Positions 45,008 to 54,185 of a stretch of 64,000 bases of DNA are shown one piece after another. Under the pieces are notes generated by a model, which saw nothing but the letters and a program-made list of their open reading frames with translations, was not told the origin of the DNA and did not search any database. How positions within the stretch are numbered: position 1 is the first letter of the stretch; every line of letters begins with the position of its first letter. The position numbers were made by a program, and so were the translations under genes. The DNA lies in NCBI RefSeq assembly GCF_000277645.1, contig NZ_AKGG01000016.1, positions 1-64,000 of the forward strand, read 5' to 3'. This stretch comes from Weissella koreensis KCTC 3621 (GTDB lineage: Bacteria; Bacillota; Bacilli; Lactobacillales; Lactobacillaceae).

Positions 45008-45086
45008 GTCACTTCCCTCCGCAAGTTTTAACTTAATCAGGTTCAAAGGGTCCGAATAAACGTCTCAGCAAAAGCTCCCCTAGTGA
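45008..45086 (-). promoter_or_regulatory. TPP riboswitch (THI element)
   Basis: The minus strand carries the conserved THI-box parts: CTAGGGGAGC at the 5' side, GCTGAGA, the ACCCTTTGAACCTGAT stretch, and GCGGAGGGAAGTGA at the 3' side. It binds thiamin diphosphate and precedes thiM-thiD-thiE-tenA. Confidence 0.96.
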
Positions 45087-45108
45087 ATAAATATTTAATT
45101 ATGCCTTA

Positions 45109-45137
45109 ATTTTAGCACTCCATAGTTCACTTGACAA
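45109..45137 (-). promoter_or_regulatory. Promoter of the thiamin operon
   Basis: Minus-strand TTGTCA (45132-45137) and TAAAAT (45109-45114) are 17 bases apart, just upstream of the TPP aptamer. Confidence 0.75.
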
Positions 45138-45147
45138 TTTTATCGTT

Positions 45148-45187
45148 CAAAAAAAGACTGAGATAAAATTATCCCAGTCTTTTTTGA
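45148..45187. terminator. Terminator after the YhgE/Pip-like gene, possibly bidirectional
   Basis: Stem AAAAAAGACTG.GATAA..TTATC.CAGTCTTTTTT is flanked by T-runs on both strands. It ends the gene at 45235 just before the thiamin promoter. Confidence 0.8.
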
Positions 45188-45234
45188 AAACGGATCAAAA
45201 ATCAATATTTAAACTTTATTATGCCGTTTTATTT

Positions 45235-47943
45235 TTATTTTTCAACTGCTTGTAAGCTTTGGTTATTATCTAATTGAGATTTACCAGCTTTACCATGCTT
45301 TTGCAAGAAGTACATTCCTAACCATGTTAACAGCGTAAATACGACTGCGATGGCAAGTAAGACTCCAACTGAATTCCAGATTTGATCCATTCCTAATCCA
45401 GAAGTCATAGCTTGGCGTAATCCAAGAACTGAGTAAGTCATTGGAATGTAAGGATGGATAACATTATAGAAATGATTGGTCATTTCCATTGGGAATGTTC
45501 CACCTGAACCACCAAGTTGCAACATCAATAGCAACATTGCAACGAAACGTCCTGGATTATCAAAGACCATTGATAGGAACATAACGATCGCCATCGATGC
45601 CAATGAGAAGATAATCGTCATTAGGAATAATTCTGCAGGATGTTCAGCATGCAAACCAGCCAACATCATCAAAACTGGTTCAATGACAGCCATTGCTATT
45701 GCTACAATCGCTGCAACAATAGCTTTACTGAAGAACCAAGCCGTAGCTGATTGTCCAGTAGTTGAAATCTTTCGGATTGGGAAAGCAAAGTTAAAGACAA
45801 TTGCTCCGACATACAAAGCAAGTGACAAAACATATGGTGCCAAGGCATATCCATAGTTTGGTACAGAACTATACTTTGAATGAGATAACTTAGCTGGGGT
45901 TACGAATTGCTTGATATTTTTATCAGTAATCTTAATCCCACCAATTTTATCAGATCCAGACTTAAGTCCAGATGCTAAGGTACCGTTTCCGTCCTTCAAT
46001 TGATTTGCTCCATCAATTAAGGCACCTGAGTTATCAACTAGTTGACTTGTTCCAAGTGCTAATTGATCAACTCCTGAACTCAACGTTGGAATTTGAGCTT
46101 GTAATTGGCTTAATCCACCATACAAGATATTTGATCCATCAGCTAATTGACTTACACCTGAAGTCAATGCTGGCACTTGTGAGTTCAATTGACTTGTTCC
46201 AGTTGCCAATTGTTGTGATCCGGCAGCCAATTGACTTACACCTGAAGTCAACGCTGGTACTTGTGAGTTCAATTGACTCGTTCCAGCAGCTAATTGTTGA
46301 GAACCTGAAGTCAATGCTCCATTGTTAGCAGTCAATTGTGCTGAACCGTTGGTTGCATCTGAAACACCACCAGTATATTGTTGCAAACCAGCTTGCAAGG
46401 TAGCAGAACCAGCAGCCGTTTGCTTCAAACCAGCGTTTAATTGATCCATCCCTGCTACTAATCCCTTTTGTTCAAGAGGAGCATTGAAGCTCTGGCTCAA
46501 AGTTTGAACCTTAGTCAACAAAGTTTGCGTAGCAGTCAAATCAGCTTGCATTCGTTTTATGTCATCAGAACTGATCTTTGAGTTAAGTTGAGTCTCAACT
46601 CCAGTTTTCATGTTATTTCCAACGACTGTTCCATAATCTTTATATGATTGAGCAGCAACTTTTTTAACAGTTACTTTTTGCTCATCAGTCAAAGGCGTTC
46701 CCGCCTTTTCCATAGCTGCAACCATTTCATCAACATATGCATCAGGCTTTGCACCAGCTACTGAAATTTTAACTAATCCATTTAGCGTAGTATCAAGATT
46801 AGCCAATAGTGGAGTCAATGCATTCAACTTATCTTGCATATACTTAGTTTCACTTGATGATTGGTTATAGTCAACCGCATTTAATTCGCTTTGAATTTTT
46901 TTCAAACCGTCATCAAGTTGTTGACTTCCAGCTTGTAATTGAGTTGAACCTTCGCTCAATTGCTTTGCTCCAGAATTCAAAGTCGTGCTGTTAGCATTCA
47001 ACTTATTGAGGCCACCATTTAAAGTAGAAACACCCTTTGTGTAGCCATCCAAACCTGAATTTAATTGACTAGCACCACCAGCTAATTGATTTGCTCCACT
47101 AGCCAGGGTTCCAGTCTTTCCATTCAAGGTTTGTAATCCACTATTCAATTGGTTAGCACCAACAGATAGTTGACTAGCACCACTAGATAGGGCTCCAGTC
47201 TTACTATTCAAGGTTTGTAGTCCATTGTTCAAAGTGCTTGACCCACCAGCTAATTGGTTAACACCACTTGCTAATGGAGAAACTCCCATCTTCAAGGTCA
47301 TAACCCCATCATTAACTTGGGATACTCCGCCAGTATAGACATTCAACCCATCAGAAAGAGCAATTGAACCGTCATTTAACTTTTGAGCTCCAGTAGCAGC
47401 CGTCTTGAAGCCTTTTCCAGCTACAGTAACTTGATCAAAGACAACCTTAGTATAGGCCGTTGTGACCGCTTCTTTAACTTGACTGTTCAATGACTCAGCA
47501 GCAGTATCACTAACAACTGTAGCGATATAATTCAAAGAATCATTAGTCTTGTATTTGATCTCCATCTTTTTAGGATGAGCATCCAAAACTGTAGCAGCGT
47601 TAGCAGAGAAATTCTTTGGTAGAGTCACAACCGTATAATACTTATGATCCTTAATACCTTGTTCTGCTTGCTTCTTAGAAACAAAATGCCAATCCAATTG
47701 AGTATTATGCTTCAATTGCTTGACCATATCGGCCCCAGCATGCATCTTTTGACCTTCATAAGTCACTTGTTTATCTTCATTTACCACTGCGATTGGTAAG
47801 TTTCCCGTACTTCCATACGGATCCCAAACTGAACGCAAGAAGAACACACTGTATAAAAACGGAATAAACATAATTGCAAACAGTGAAATTCTAATTAATC
47901 GGTTTGAGAAGATAAATTTAAATTCATTTTTAATCATCTTCAT
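45235..47943 (-). CDS. YhgE/Pip-family membrane protein with long repeat-rich outer domain
   Basis: This 902-residue protein has one N-terminal membrane helix (about 12-34). A long outer region of repeating units such as LNSGLQTLNGK, LASGANQLAGG and TSGVSQLA (about 185-660) follows, then five or six C-terminal helices (about 690-885) of ABC-2 permease type. This is the layout of phage infection protein (Pip) and YhgE. Relatives include a phage receptor in Lactococcus and the type VII secretion protein EsaA; the role here is unknown. Two outer units are almost the same at DNA level (46141-46202 and 46225-46286). Confidence 0.88.
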   Translation of the reverse strand: MKMIKNEFKFIFSNRLIRISLFAIMFIPFLYSVFFLRSVWDPYGSTGNLPIAVVNEDKQVTYEGQKMHAGADMVKQLKHNTQLDWHFVSKKQAEQGIKDHKYYTVVTLPKNFSANAATVLDAHPKKMEIKYKTNDSLNYIATVVSDTAAESLNSQVKEAVTTAYTKVVFDQVTVAGKGFKTAATGAQKLNDGSIALSDGLNVYTGGVSQVNDGVMTLKMGVSPLASGVNQLAGGSSTLNNGLQTLNSKTGALSSGASQLSVGANQLNSGLQTLNGKTGTLASGANQLAGGASQLNSGLDGYTKGVSTLNGGLNKLNANSTTLNSGAKQLSEGSTQLQAGSQQLDDGLKKIQSELNAVDYNQSSSETKYMQDKLNALTPLLANLDTTLNGLVKISVAGAKPDAYVDEMVAAMEKAGTPLTDEQKVTVKKVAAQSYKDYGTVVGNNMKTGVETQLNSKISSDDIKRMQADLTATQTLLTKVQTLSQSFNAPLEQKGLVAGMDQLNAGLKQTAAGSATLQAGLQQYTGGVSDATNGSAQLTANNGALTSGSQQLAAGTSQLNSQVPALTSGVSQLAAGSQQLATGTSQLNSQVPALTSGVSQLADGSNILYGGLSQLQAQIPTLSSGVDQLALGTSQLVDNSGALIDGANQLKDGNGTLASGLKSGSDKIGGIKITDKNIKQFVTPAKLSHSKYSSVPNYGYALAPYVLSLALYVGAIVFNFAFPIRKISTTGQSATAWFFSKAIVAAIVAIAMAVIEPVLMMLAGLHAEHPAELFLMTIIFSLASMAIVMFLSMVFDNPGRFVAMLLLMLQLGGSGGTFPMEMTNHFYNVIHPYIPMTYSVLGLRQAMTSGLGMDQIWNSVGVLLAIAVVFTLLTWLGMYFLQKHGKAGKSQLDNNQSLQAVEK
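46141..46202 (-). repeat. 62-bp direct repeat in the YhgE/Pip-like gene, copy 1
   Basis: It is 58 of 62 bases the same as 46225-46286 and in the same frame (84-bp period, 28 codons). Both copies encode LNSQVPALTSGVSQL. The repeat could expand or shrink by slippage without breaking the frame. Confidence 0.75.
46225..46286 (-). repeat. 62-bp direct repeat in the YhgE/Pip-like gene, copy 2
   Basis: Partner of 46141-46202 with four differing bases, all silent or near-silent by position. Confidence 0.75.
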
Positions 47944-48381
47944 GATTTATTACACAATCCTTTCCTACACTAAAAATTGATGTTATTTTTCATCATAATC
48001 ACCAGCTTATTCCATTTTATTACAAATATAAAGTAATAATTATTTGTCTATTATCGTCTCAATTGGTATGACATATATTGAGGTATACCAACCTTTTAAG
48101 GATTAAATTGAAACGTTTTATTCGTCGAAATATTTCTTAAAAATACATTTCGATAATAGCATCGTTTTGGTGCAAAAAACGGTGTACTTTTTATGTATTA
48201 GCTTAAATGAATGATAAAAAATAACAATAGTTATAATTATAACGCCAAATACCTGAACTTCCTACTAAAAATAAACCTTTTTTTATATATAAATAAGAAG
48301 AATATTAATTCTCGTCGATCACAAAACATTAAATAATTATATATTTTTATGAAAAAGATGAGCGCAATGCAGCGAGTACGC
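47944..48381. other. Divergent intergenic region with two inverted repeats
   Basis: About 500 bases separate the YhgE/Pip-like gene from the SHOCT protein gene. There is no gene. TTGGTAT (48063-48069) pairs with ATACCAA (48085-48091) and includes the palindrome GGTATACC. TCGAAAT (48125-48131) pairs with ATTTCGA (48147-48153). Both look like operator half-sites spaced by 15 bases. The rest is AT-rich. Confidence 0.5.
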
Positions 48382-48387
48382 TATAAT
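48382..48387 (+). promoter_or_regulatory. -10 candidate of the SHOCT-domain gene
   Basis: TATAAT lies 54 bases before the ATG. There is no good -35 and no TG extension. Confidence 0.35.
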
Positions 48388-48440
48388 GAAAGTCAGGATT
48401 TTAATATTTAATTTAGATTTAAGGTAGCAGGTGATTTGAC

Positions 48441-49199
48441 ATGACGGATGAACAATTCCAACAATTAAAAAGGTATAAAGAACTTCTAGATGTTGGGGTC
48501 CTTGCCCCTAATGAATACAAACGACTCAAGGATCGATTTTTGCAAGTGGAAATGATTGCCCTCGATGTAGAGCAATCCCAAAAGCCTCAACCCATTACAG
48601 AAACTCGAAATAAATCGCAAGCCCGCCAAAAAAGATCATGGAAATGGTTAAAGCCCATACTTTATGTTCTCCTCCTCCTGATCATATTGTCGGGTGGTTA
48701 TGCTTATTTACAATGGCATCATCAAAATAGTCAAAAAATTATTCAAAAAAATGAGCAGAATGCAATTGTTCAGTCTGACCTTTCATCAACAAAACAACAG
48801 ACTAAGCAAAGTTCAAGTTCTTCTGAAAAAAATACGAGAACTAATAGTGAAAGTTCCGAAAAGGCAGCCAATTCTACTAATCTAACATCTACTGTAGATG
48901 CTTCAAGTGTCCCAGTTGATGATACTGATACGGCTAGCACTAGCACTAGTACCGCAGTAGATGCTTCAAGCGCCGAAAGTGCCCTAACTCAAAATGATTC
49001 CACCGGAGTGGCTTGGACTTACCAAAACGCTACTGCTAACGGTTTTGTCTTCGTAGGACCAACAAATGAAGATGGTTCATACGCTAAAGCTTTAGTAACT
49101 GACCGATCTGATGGTCAAAATGTCGAAATTAGAACTGGAACTGTTGATACTGATAGTAGTTGGTCAGTTAATGACGATGTTACCGTTCCCTGGCAATAA
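48441..49199 (+). CDS. SHOCT-domain membrane protein with Ser/Thr-rich outer linker
   Basis: This 252-residue protein begins with a SHOCT-like motif (FQQLKRYKELLDVGVLAPNEY, named here by position 5-35), typical of short C- or N-terminal oligomer modules. One membrane helix (about 73-93, LYVLLLLIILSGGYAYL) follows. A long Ser/Thr/Gln/Asn-rich low-complexity stretch comes next (about 100-180), then a small C-terminal domain with GFVFVGPTNEDGSY. The N-terminus should be inside the cell and the C-terminus outside. Function unknown. It has its own terminator. Confidence 0.75.
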   Translation: MTDEQFQQLKRYKELLDVGVLAPNEYKRLKDRFLQVEMIALDVEQSQKPQPITETRNKSQARQKRSWKWLKPILYVLLLLIILSGGYAYLQWHHQNSQKIIQKNEQNAIVQSDLSSTKQQTKQSSSSSEKNTRTNSESSEKAANSTNLTSTVDASSVPVDDTDTASTSTSTAVDASSAESALTQNDSTGVAWTYQNATANGFVFVGPTNEDGSYAKALVTDRSDGQNVEIRTGTVDTDSSWSVNDDVTVPWQ

Positions 49200-49211
49200 T
49201 TAATTTTATAT

Positions 49212-49267
49212 AAAAAAGAGTTTCTCTCGGGCTAATTACTTAGTTACCCGTTTGAAGCTCTTTTTAC
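49212..49267. terminator. Terminator between SHOCT gene and lacM
   Basis: Stem AAAAAGAG..CTCTTTTT with an inner CGGG..CCCG stem separates two convergent genes. T-runs lie on both sides. Confidence 0.75.
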
Positions 49268-49280
49268 TAATAATTATTTT

Positions 49281-50234
49281 TTATTCCAACATAAATTCAA
49301 ATTCATGATCAATTTCACCCGAAATTCGATAATCAGGTAATACTTCGGCACCCCAGCTATCAATACCCCCAACTCCGCGCACAGATCCCAAAATGCTCAA
49401 AACCGTTTTACGTGGTAAAGGCAATTCTTCTTGATGCGTTGCATTTTCTAATTCTGCTGCTGTATATGGTAAACAACTAAAGGCAAATGGCTGTTTAGTT
49501 TTTCTGACTGTTAACTCAAATGGATGTACTACCGGCTCCGCATTATTCTTAGTACTCGTTCGTTCTAATGTAACTGTTTGGGTCTCCATATGTACTCCAT
49601 TATCTTGAGGAATCAAATACGGTGTTACCGGTATTCCTTGGACATGATAAGTTCCGAATTGACCGCCCTGTTTTCGATCAGGATAAGTTTCCCCTGAAAG
49701 TCCAGTATAAATAAAACGATTCGTTAAGGTCGGAATCATGAATCGAACTCCAAAAACTGGTAACTCAGGTAACCCTTTTTGTCCAAAATAATGTGCTTTA
49801 ACTTTTAGCTGACCGATTGCATTCACTTGATATAAAATTTCTACCTTTGTTTGTGGTTGAACTGGTAATTGATATTCATATAAAATTGCAACTTCCTGCG
49901 CGCTCTCATCACCATTATATTTATTATTAACAGGTGGTAAGGGTAACTCAAGAATTTGTTGATCAACCCAGATAGTTTTGACACTTCCAGTTTGAAATAA
50001 ATCGGCCCCCAACCAAGAAGCTACTTTTTGCGGAAACCCTGCTCCTCGATCATTATCAGTCGTAGCTCGCCAAAAAATCGGCTTAACGGGTTCCAACAGC
50101 CATTCTCGACCATCAATTCGAATCGATTCCAACCCTTTTTTATCATAACTAAAAAGATACTCATGATCAGGACCATGGACGCCCAAACCCACATCCCCAA
50201 AAATTAAATTGAGTTTATTCTGTGTATTTTCCAT
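49281..50234 (-). CDS. lacM: Beta-galactosidase small subunit LacM
   Basis: This 317-residue protein corresponds to the C-terminal part (Bgal_small_N, domain 5) of LacZ-type enzymes. It completes the active site of LacL. Typical stretches are WRATTDNDRGAG near residue 54, GVRFMIP, YTGLSGETYPDRKQG and the final GVGGIDSWG box. Its ATG lies inside the end of lacL (20-nt overlap) behind GGAGG, so the two chains are made together. Confidence 0.95.
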   Translation of the reverse strand: MENTQNKLNLIFGDVGLGVHGPDHEYLFSYDKKGLESIRIDGREWLLEPVKPIFWRATTDNDRGAGFPQKVASWLGADLFQTGSVKTIWVDQQILELPLPPVNNKYNGDESAQEVAILYEYQLPVQPQTKVEILYQVNAIGQLKVKAHYFGQKGLPELPVFGVRFMIPTLTNRFIYTGLSGETYPDRKQGGQFGTYHVQGIPVTPYLIPQDNGVHMETQTVTLERTSTKNNAEPVVHPFELTVRKTKQPFAFSCLPYTAAELENATHQEELPLPRKTVLSILGSVRGVGGIDSWGAEVLPDYRISGEIDHEFEFMLE

Positions 50235-52107
50235 ATTGATAAGCTACCTCCTGCATGGCTGGTTTAACTAGGCGATTTGCAAATAAGAGACCATCTGCAC
50301 TAAACCCATAATCAGATGGACGATCATCAAAATCGCCACCATAACGTAAGACCTTTTGACCAGATATTTCATCATTGACCCACAGAGCTTGATCAATGTA
50401 ATCCCAAATAAAGCCACCTGCATAATTATCAAAATCATCAAATAATTGCATATATTCGGCTAATCCGCCCAATGAATTTCCCATATCATGCATGTATTCA
50501 CAAAGCATGAAGGGCTTTTTCGGATTTTGTTCTAAATATTTTCGCACCTCAGCTGGGCTGGCATACATCCGACTTTCAAAATCAGAAATTTGATCTTCGA
50601 ACTGACGGTCCCATACAACGCCTTCATAATGAACTAGACGAGTTGAATCGACCTTATGAAAATATTCCTGCATCTCAGATAGATTAATTCCTGCGTATGA
50701 TTCATTTCCCAAAGACCAAAAAAGAACTGAAGGATGATTTTTGAAAGTTTCATAATTGGTCTTGGCTCGGTCTAATACTGCATCTTTCCAACCAGGTAGA
50801 CTACCTGGTACATTATATGAAGGTTCAAGTTGACCCATTTTTTGCCATGAACCATGTGATTCCAAATTAGTTTCAGCCATCATATAGATTCCATGCTCAT
50901 CACAAAGTTGATACCAACTCAACTGGTCCGCGTAATGTGAGGTTCGTACAGCATTGATATGATGTTCTTGAAAAATTTTCAAATCAGTCAACATATCATC
51001 TCGTGTAATGACCCGTCCATTTTCAGGATTCCATTCATGCCTGTTTACTCCCAATATTTTTAAACGCTCACCGTTCAATTTCAAAACTTGGTGATCAAGT
51101 TCAATTTTACGAAAGCCAAAAGTCGTTGTAGCAACTTCAATTAATTGATGCTCTTGGTTTTTAACTATTAGTTCAATATGATAAAGTTGTGGGTTTTTAT
51201 GACTCCATAACTGCATATCATAAAATTTAATTTCAGGTAATCTAATTTCGTGATTTAGATTAGGCTGACCTTGGAAGATAATTTCACCTTGCGGATTAAT
51301 AATTTTGATTTCTAATTCATATTGACTAAATTCTCCCGTTAATTTAAACTCACCTGTCAATTTACCCATCTGATAATCGGCACTGACTTGTGGCTTTAAA
51401 GCAATGTCAGTTACATGAACCCCAGGTTGTAGTAAAAGTGTGACATCTCGAAAGATTCCAAAAAAGCGAAAAAAATCTTGGTCTTCTATAAAACTAGCTG
51501 TACTATGCTTAAATACCTGAACGATAAGCTCATTTTCACCATTATTTTTTAAGTATGGCGTTAAATCGAATTCCGATGGCGAAAAACTATCTTCGGCATA
51601 TCCTACGAATTGGCCATTCAACCAAAGATAAAAAGCCCGTTCAACTCCCGCAAAATTAATATGAACCTTTTGATCCTGCCAATCAGGATCTAATTTAAAA
51701 ATTTTGCGATAAGTGCCAACCGCATTATCATCAGCACGACTAAAAACCCCTGGAATTTGTTCATCCTGATTCGTAAAAGGTGGTCGACGATAGGTTCGCG
51801 CATCCCATGGATATTGGGTGTTTACATATTGAATTGGGGCAAAATTAGCTAATTCAATATGTTTTGGCACCTCAATGGTCGTAACTGCTGTATTTTTTTC
51901 AAAATCAGGCACCTCAAGTTCTGAATTGAAAGTTTCCATTTGATCGGTATAATAAAAATCCCAAGTCCCATTCAAACTTTTTTCTAGTGAACTTTGTTTT
52001 TGATGGGCCTCAATTAAATTACGATAAACTTGATGATCACTATGGGCAGGAAGTTGATTTACCCTAAAAATTTTTGGATCATCTAACCAAGCTAATTGTG
52101 GTAGCAT
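50215..52107 (-). CDS. lacL: Beta-galactosidase large subunit LacL
   Basis: This 630-residue GH2 enzyme hydrolyses lactose in the cytosol. The sugar-binding domain (about 50-220), immunoglobulin-like domain and TIM barrel come in order. Barrel motifs are RTSHYADQLSWYQLCDEHG, the acid/base Glu in WSLGNESYAG (about residue 465) and the nucleophile Glu in MLCEYMHDMGNS (about 535). The heterodimer with LacM is the form known in Leuconostoc, Weissella and several Lactobacillus. A cre site and promoter lie upstream; no permease gene is adjacent. Confidence 0.96.
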   Translation of the reverse strand: MLPQLAWLDDPKIFRVNQLPAHSDHQVYRNLIEAHQKQSSLEKSLNGTWDFYYTDQMETFNSELEVPDFEKNTAVTTIEVPKHIELANFAPIQYVNTQYPWDARTYRRPPFTNQDEQIPGVFSRADDNAVGTYRKIFKLDPDWQDQKVHINFAGVERAFYLWLNGQFVGYAEDSFSPSEFDLTPYLKNNGENELIVQVFKHSTASFIEDQDFFRFFGIFRDVTLLLQPGVHVTDIALKPQVSADYQMGKLTGEFKLTGEFSQYELEIKIINPQGEIIFQGQPNLNHEIRLPEIKFYDMQLWSHKNPQLYHIELIVKNQEHQLIEVATTTFGFRKIELDHQVLKLNGERLKILGVNRHEWNPENGRVITRDDMLTDLKIFQEHHINAVRTSHYADQLSWYQLCDEHGIYMMAETNLESHGSWQKMGQLEPSYNVPGSLPGWKDAVLDRAKTNYETFKNHPSVLFWSLGNESYAGINLSEMQEYFHKVDSTRLVHYEGVVWDRQFEDQISDFESRMYASPAEVRKYLEQNPKKPFMLCEYMHDMGNSLGGLAEYMQLFDDFDNYAGGFIWDYIDQALWVNDEISGQKVLRYGGDFDDRPSDYGFSADGLLFANRLVKPAMQEVAYQYGKYTE

Positions 52108-52149
52108 TTGGAGCCTCCTCCTAAATTATCTAAATAAATGCATTTGAAT

Positions 52150-52167
52150 AATGTAAGCGCTTACTAT
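52150..52167. promoter_or_regulatory. cre site (CcpA operator) of lacLM
   Basis: AATGTAAGCGCTTACTAT fits the cre consensus at every position and contains the palindrome GTAAGCGCTTAC. It lies between TGGCAA (-35 candidate, 52172-52177 region) and CATTAT (-10 candidate, 52149-52154 region) on the minus strand, so bound CcpA would block the polymerase. Glucose repression of lacLM is expected. Confidence 0.85.
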
Positions 52168-52250
52168 CGCTTGCCATTAGTTTAGCACGCTTTTTTACAT
52201 TTGTATAATTCAGTCTTTAGTTCATTAAACTATCATATTGTTTGAGTAAT

Positions 52251-52291
52251 TAAAAAACATCCCACAGTAGTTTGCCTACTGCGGGATGTTT
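52251..52291 (-). terminator. Terminator after gpmA
   Basis: Stem ACATCCC.CAGTAG..CTACTG.GGGATGT is followed by TTTTTTAATT on the minus strand. Confidence 0.85.
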
Positions 52292-52321
52292 CTGAATTAT
52301 TTTTAATACTTTAAGCCTTAA

Positions 52322-53041
52322 TTAGTTTTCACTAGTCAAAACGTTCTTTGAAAGGACCTTCAAATCTTGGTCAAAATCGTAAACCAATGGTTGTCCATTT
52401 GCAATTTCAACACCCAAAATATCATCATCTGAGATATTTTCAATATGCTTAACCAAGGCACGTAATGAATTACCATGCGCAGCAATCACAACGTTCTTAC
52501 CTGCAGCCAAATCCTTTGAAATGTTTGATTCCCAGAATGGCAAAACGCGTTCCAAAGTTACCTTCAAGTTTTCACCAAATGGTAATTGACCTTCAGGAAC
52601 ATCAGCGTAACGACGGTCAAAGGCAGGATAAGTCTTTCCCAAAACTTCAACGGTCTTAGCTTGTTCAGTCAAAAGTGGTGGCAATACATCGTATGAACGA
52701 CGCCATTGGTGAACTTGTTCATCACCATACTTAGCTGCAGCATCAGCTTTGTTCAAACCTTGAAGAGCACCGTAGTGTCGTTCATTCAAACGCCAAGACT
52801 TAGTCTCAGGAATGAACATTTGACCAGCTTCTTCCAATGCATAGTGCAAAGTAGTGATGGCACGTGTCAAAACTGAAGTATATGCTTGATCAAATTCAAT
52901 GCCTTCTTTGGCCAACATTTCACCAGCTGCTTTAGCTTGTGCAATACCCTTATCTGATAACTTGGTATCAACCCAACCATTGAACAAATTCAATGCATTC
53001 CACTCTGATTGACCATGACGAATCAAAACTAACTTAGCCAT
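52322..53041 (-). CDS. gpmA: 2,3-bisphosphoglycerate-dependent phosphoglycerate mutase
   Basis: This 239-residue glycolytic enzyme interconverts 3- and 2-phosphoglycerate. The RHG motif is [20 protein letters not shown] at the start. [14 protein letters not shown] follows, and the second catalytic His is in [20 protein letters not shown] precedes the ATG. An extended -10 promoter (TGCTATAAT) lies at 53078-53086. Its codon use is strongly biased compared with its neighbours, as expected for a highly expressed enzyme. Confidence 0.96.
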   Translation of the reverse strand: MAKLVLIRHGQSEWNALNLFNGWVDTKLSDKGIAQAKAAGEMLAKEGIEFDQAYTSVLTRAITTLHYALEEAGQMFIPETKSWRLNERHYGALQGLNKADAAAKYGDEQVHQWRRSYDVLPPLLTEQAKTVEVLGKTYPAFDRRYADVPEGQLPFGENLKVTLERVLPFWESNISKDLAAGKNVVIAAHGNSLRALVKHIENISDDDILGVEIANGQPLVYDFDQDLKVLSKNVLTSEN

Positions 53042-53127
53042 TATATATTACCCTCTTTCAAAAATTAATATGTGAACATTATAGCAAAATTTCACATCGA
53101 ATGCGAATTATTACATTTGAAACCCTT

Positions 53128-54150
53128 TTATTTTTCAGATTGAACTTGACCATCTTTAATTTTGACGCTGGAAGAATGTAACACTCCCTGATGGTTTTGG
53201 ATATATTGATCAATAATCGTATTAATCGCCACCGGTGCATCCCCAAAGCCAGTTACAATGAGCTCTGCTTTATGCTCAAATTCAGCAGCATCCCCAATCG
53301 CAAAAACGCGTGGCACCGAAGTTCTCATATTTTGATCAACCGCAAACTTTTGACGAGACATGGCAGGTTTGATTGACCACCCCTCGACAATCTTATTCTC
53401 TGACTTAAAACCATAGCTAACAATGATTGCATCAGTAGTTAAATGCTCAATTTCTTCACCACGAGTGGCTTTAAGTTCTAAATTAAAGGTTTGATCTGAA
53501 TTTTTATTAATAGCTTGCACCACATAAGGTGTTAATTTTTTGACATTGGATTGCTCTAACGTTAATAATGTATGTTCCAAAGCTCGAAAATTATTTCGAC
53601 GATGGACCAATTGTACGTCTTTAGCAACTGTTACTAATTGATTCGCTAAATCCACTGCTGAATCCCCACCACCCAAAATGGTAACTCGCTTGTCTTTAAA
53701 TTGTTGAAGATCTGGCACGAAATAATATAATCCATGATTTTCAAAATCTTGTTCCAATTCATTATCTAATCGACGCGGTTCAAAAGCACCTTTTCCAGTC
53801 GCAACTAGAATCGCATCTGCTTCAAAATTAATTGCACGATCGGTTTCAACTAAAACGGCTTCATCGGTATTTTTAACATCGATCACTGTGGTGTCTAGAT
53901 AAATTTCGGGTTGCAGTTGTTGTAGCTGTTCAACCAAGTTTCCGGTTAACTCGACCCCATTGAGTCCAAGCCATCCTGGAACATCTAAAATTTGCTTTTG
54001 TGGATACAAGTTTTGTGGTTGACCTCCTGGAATGGATAAACTTTCTATTAAGACAACATTTAATTCTCGTAAACGAGCATAAAAATCTGCAAATAAACCA
54101 ACTGGTCCTGCCCCAATGATGACTAAATCAACTTTCTTGGTGGTTACCAA
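53128..54150 (-). CDS. Ferredoxin/flavodoxin-NADP+ reductase, thioredoxin-reductase-like (type 2 FNR)
   Basis: This 340-residue FAD enzyme has an N-terminal FAD motif GAGPVGLFADFYA, a central NADP motif GGGDSAVDLANQL and the C-terminal FAD motif FAIGDAAEF. There is no cysteine at all, so it is not a thioredoxin reductase but the FNR branch (YumC-like). The start is taken as TTG at 54148-54150, because GGGGGTGA stands 5-6 bases upstream; an in-frame GTG three codons earlier is part of that ribosome binding site. It follows the sseB-like gene by about 35 nt. Confidence 0.9.
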   Translation of the reverse strand: MVTTKKVDLVIIGAGPVGLFADFYARLRELNVVLIESLSIPGGQPQNLYPQKQILDVPGWLGLNGVELTGNLVEQLQQLQPEIYLDTTVIDVKNTDEAVLVETDRAINFEADAILVATGKGAFEPRRLDNELEQDFENHGLYYFVPDLQQFKDKRVTILGGGDSAVDLANQLVTVAKDVQLVHRRNNFRALEHTLLTLEQSNVKKLTPYVVQAINKNSDQTFNLELKATRGEEIEHLTTDAIIVSYGFKSENKIVEGWSIKPAMSRQKFAVDQNMRTSVPRVFAIGDAAEFEHKAELIVTGFGDAPVAINTIIDQYIQNHQGVLHSSSVKIKDGQVQSEK

Positions 54151-54185
54151 TATAGTCACCCCCTTTTATATTTAATCTTAATTTA

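Noticed and set aside
45476..45856. Plus-strand 126-codon open frame inside the YhgE/Pip-like gene
   Set aside because: It is a shadow of the membrane-helix codons on the opposite strand, with no start signal.
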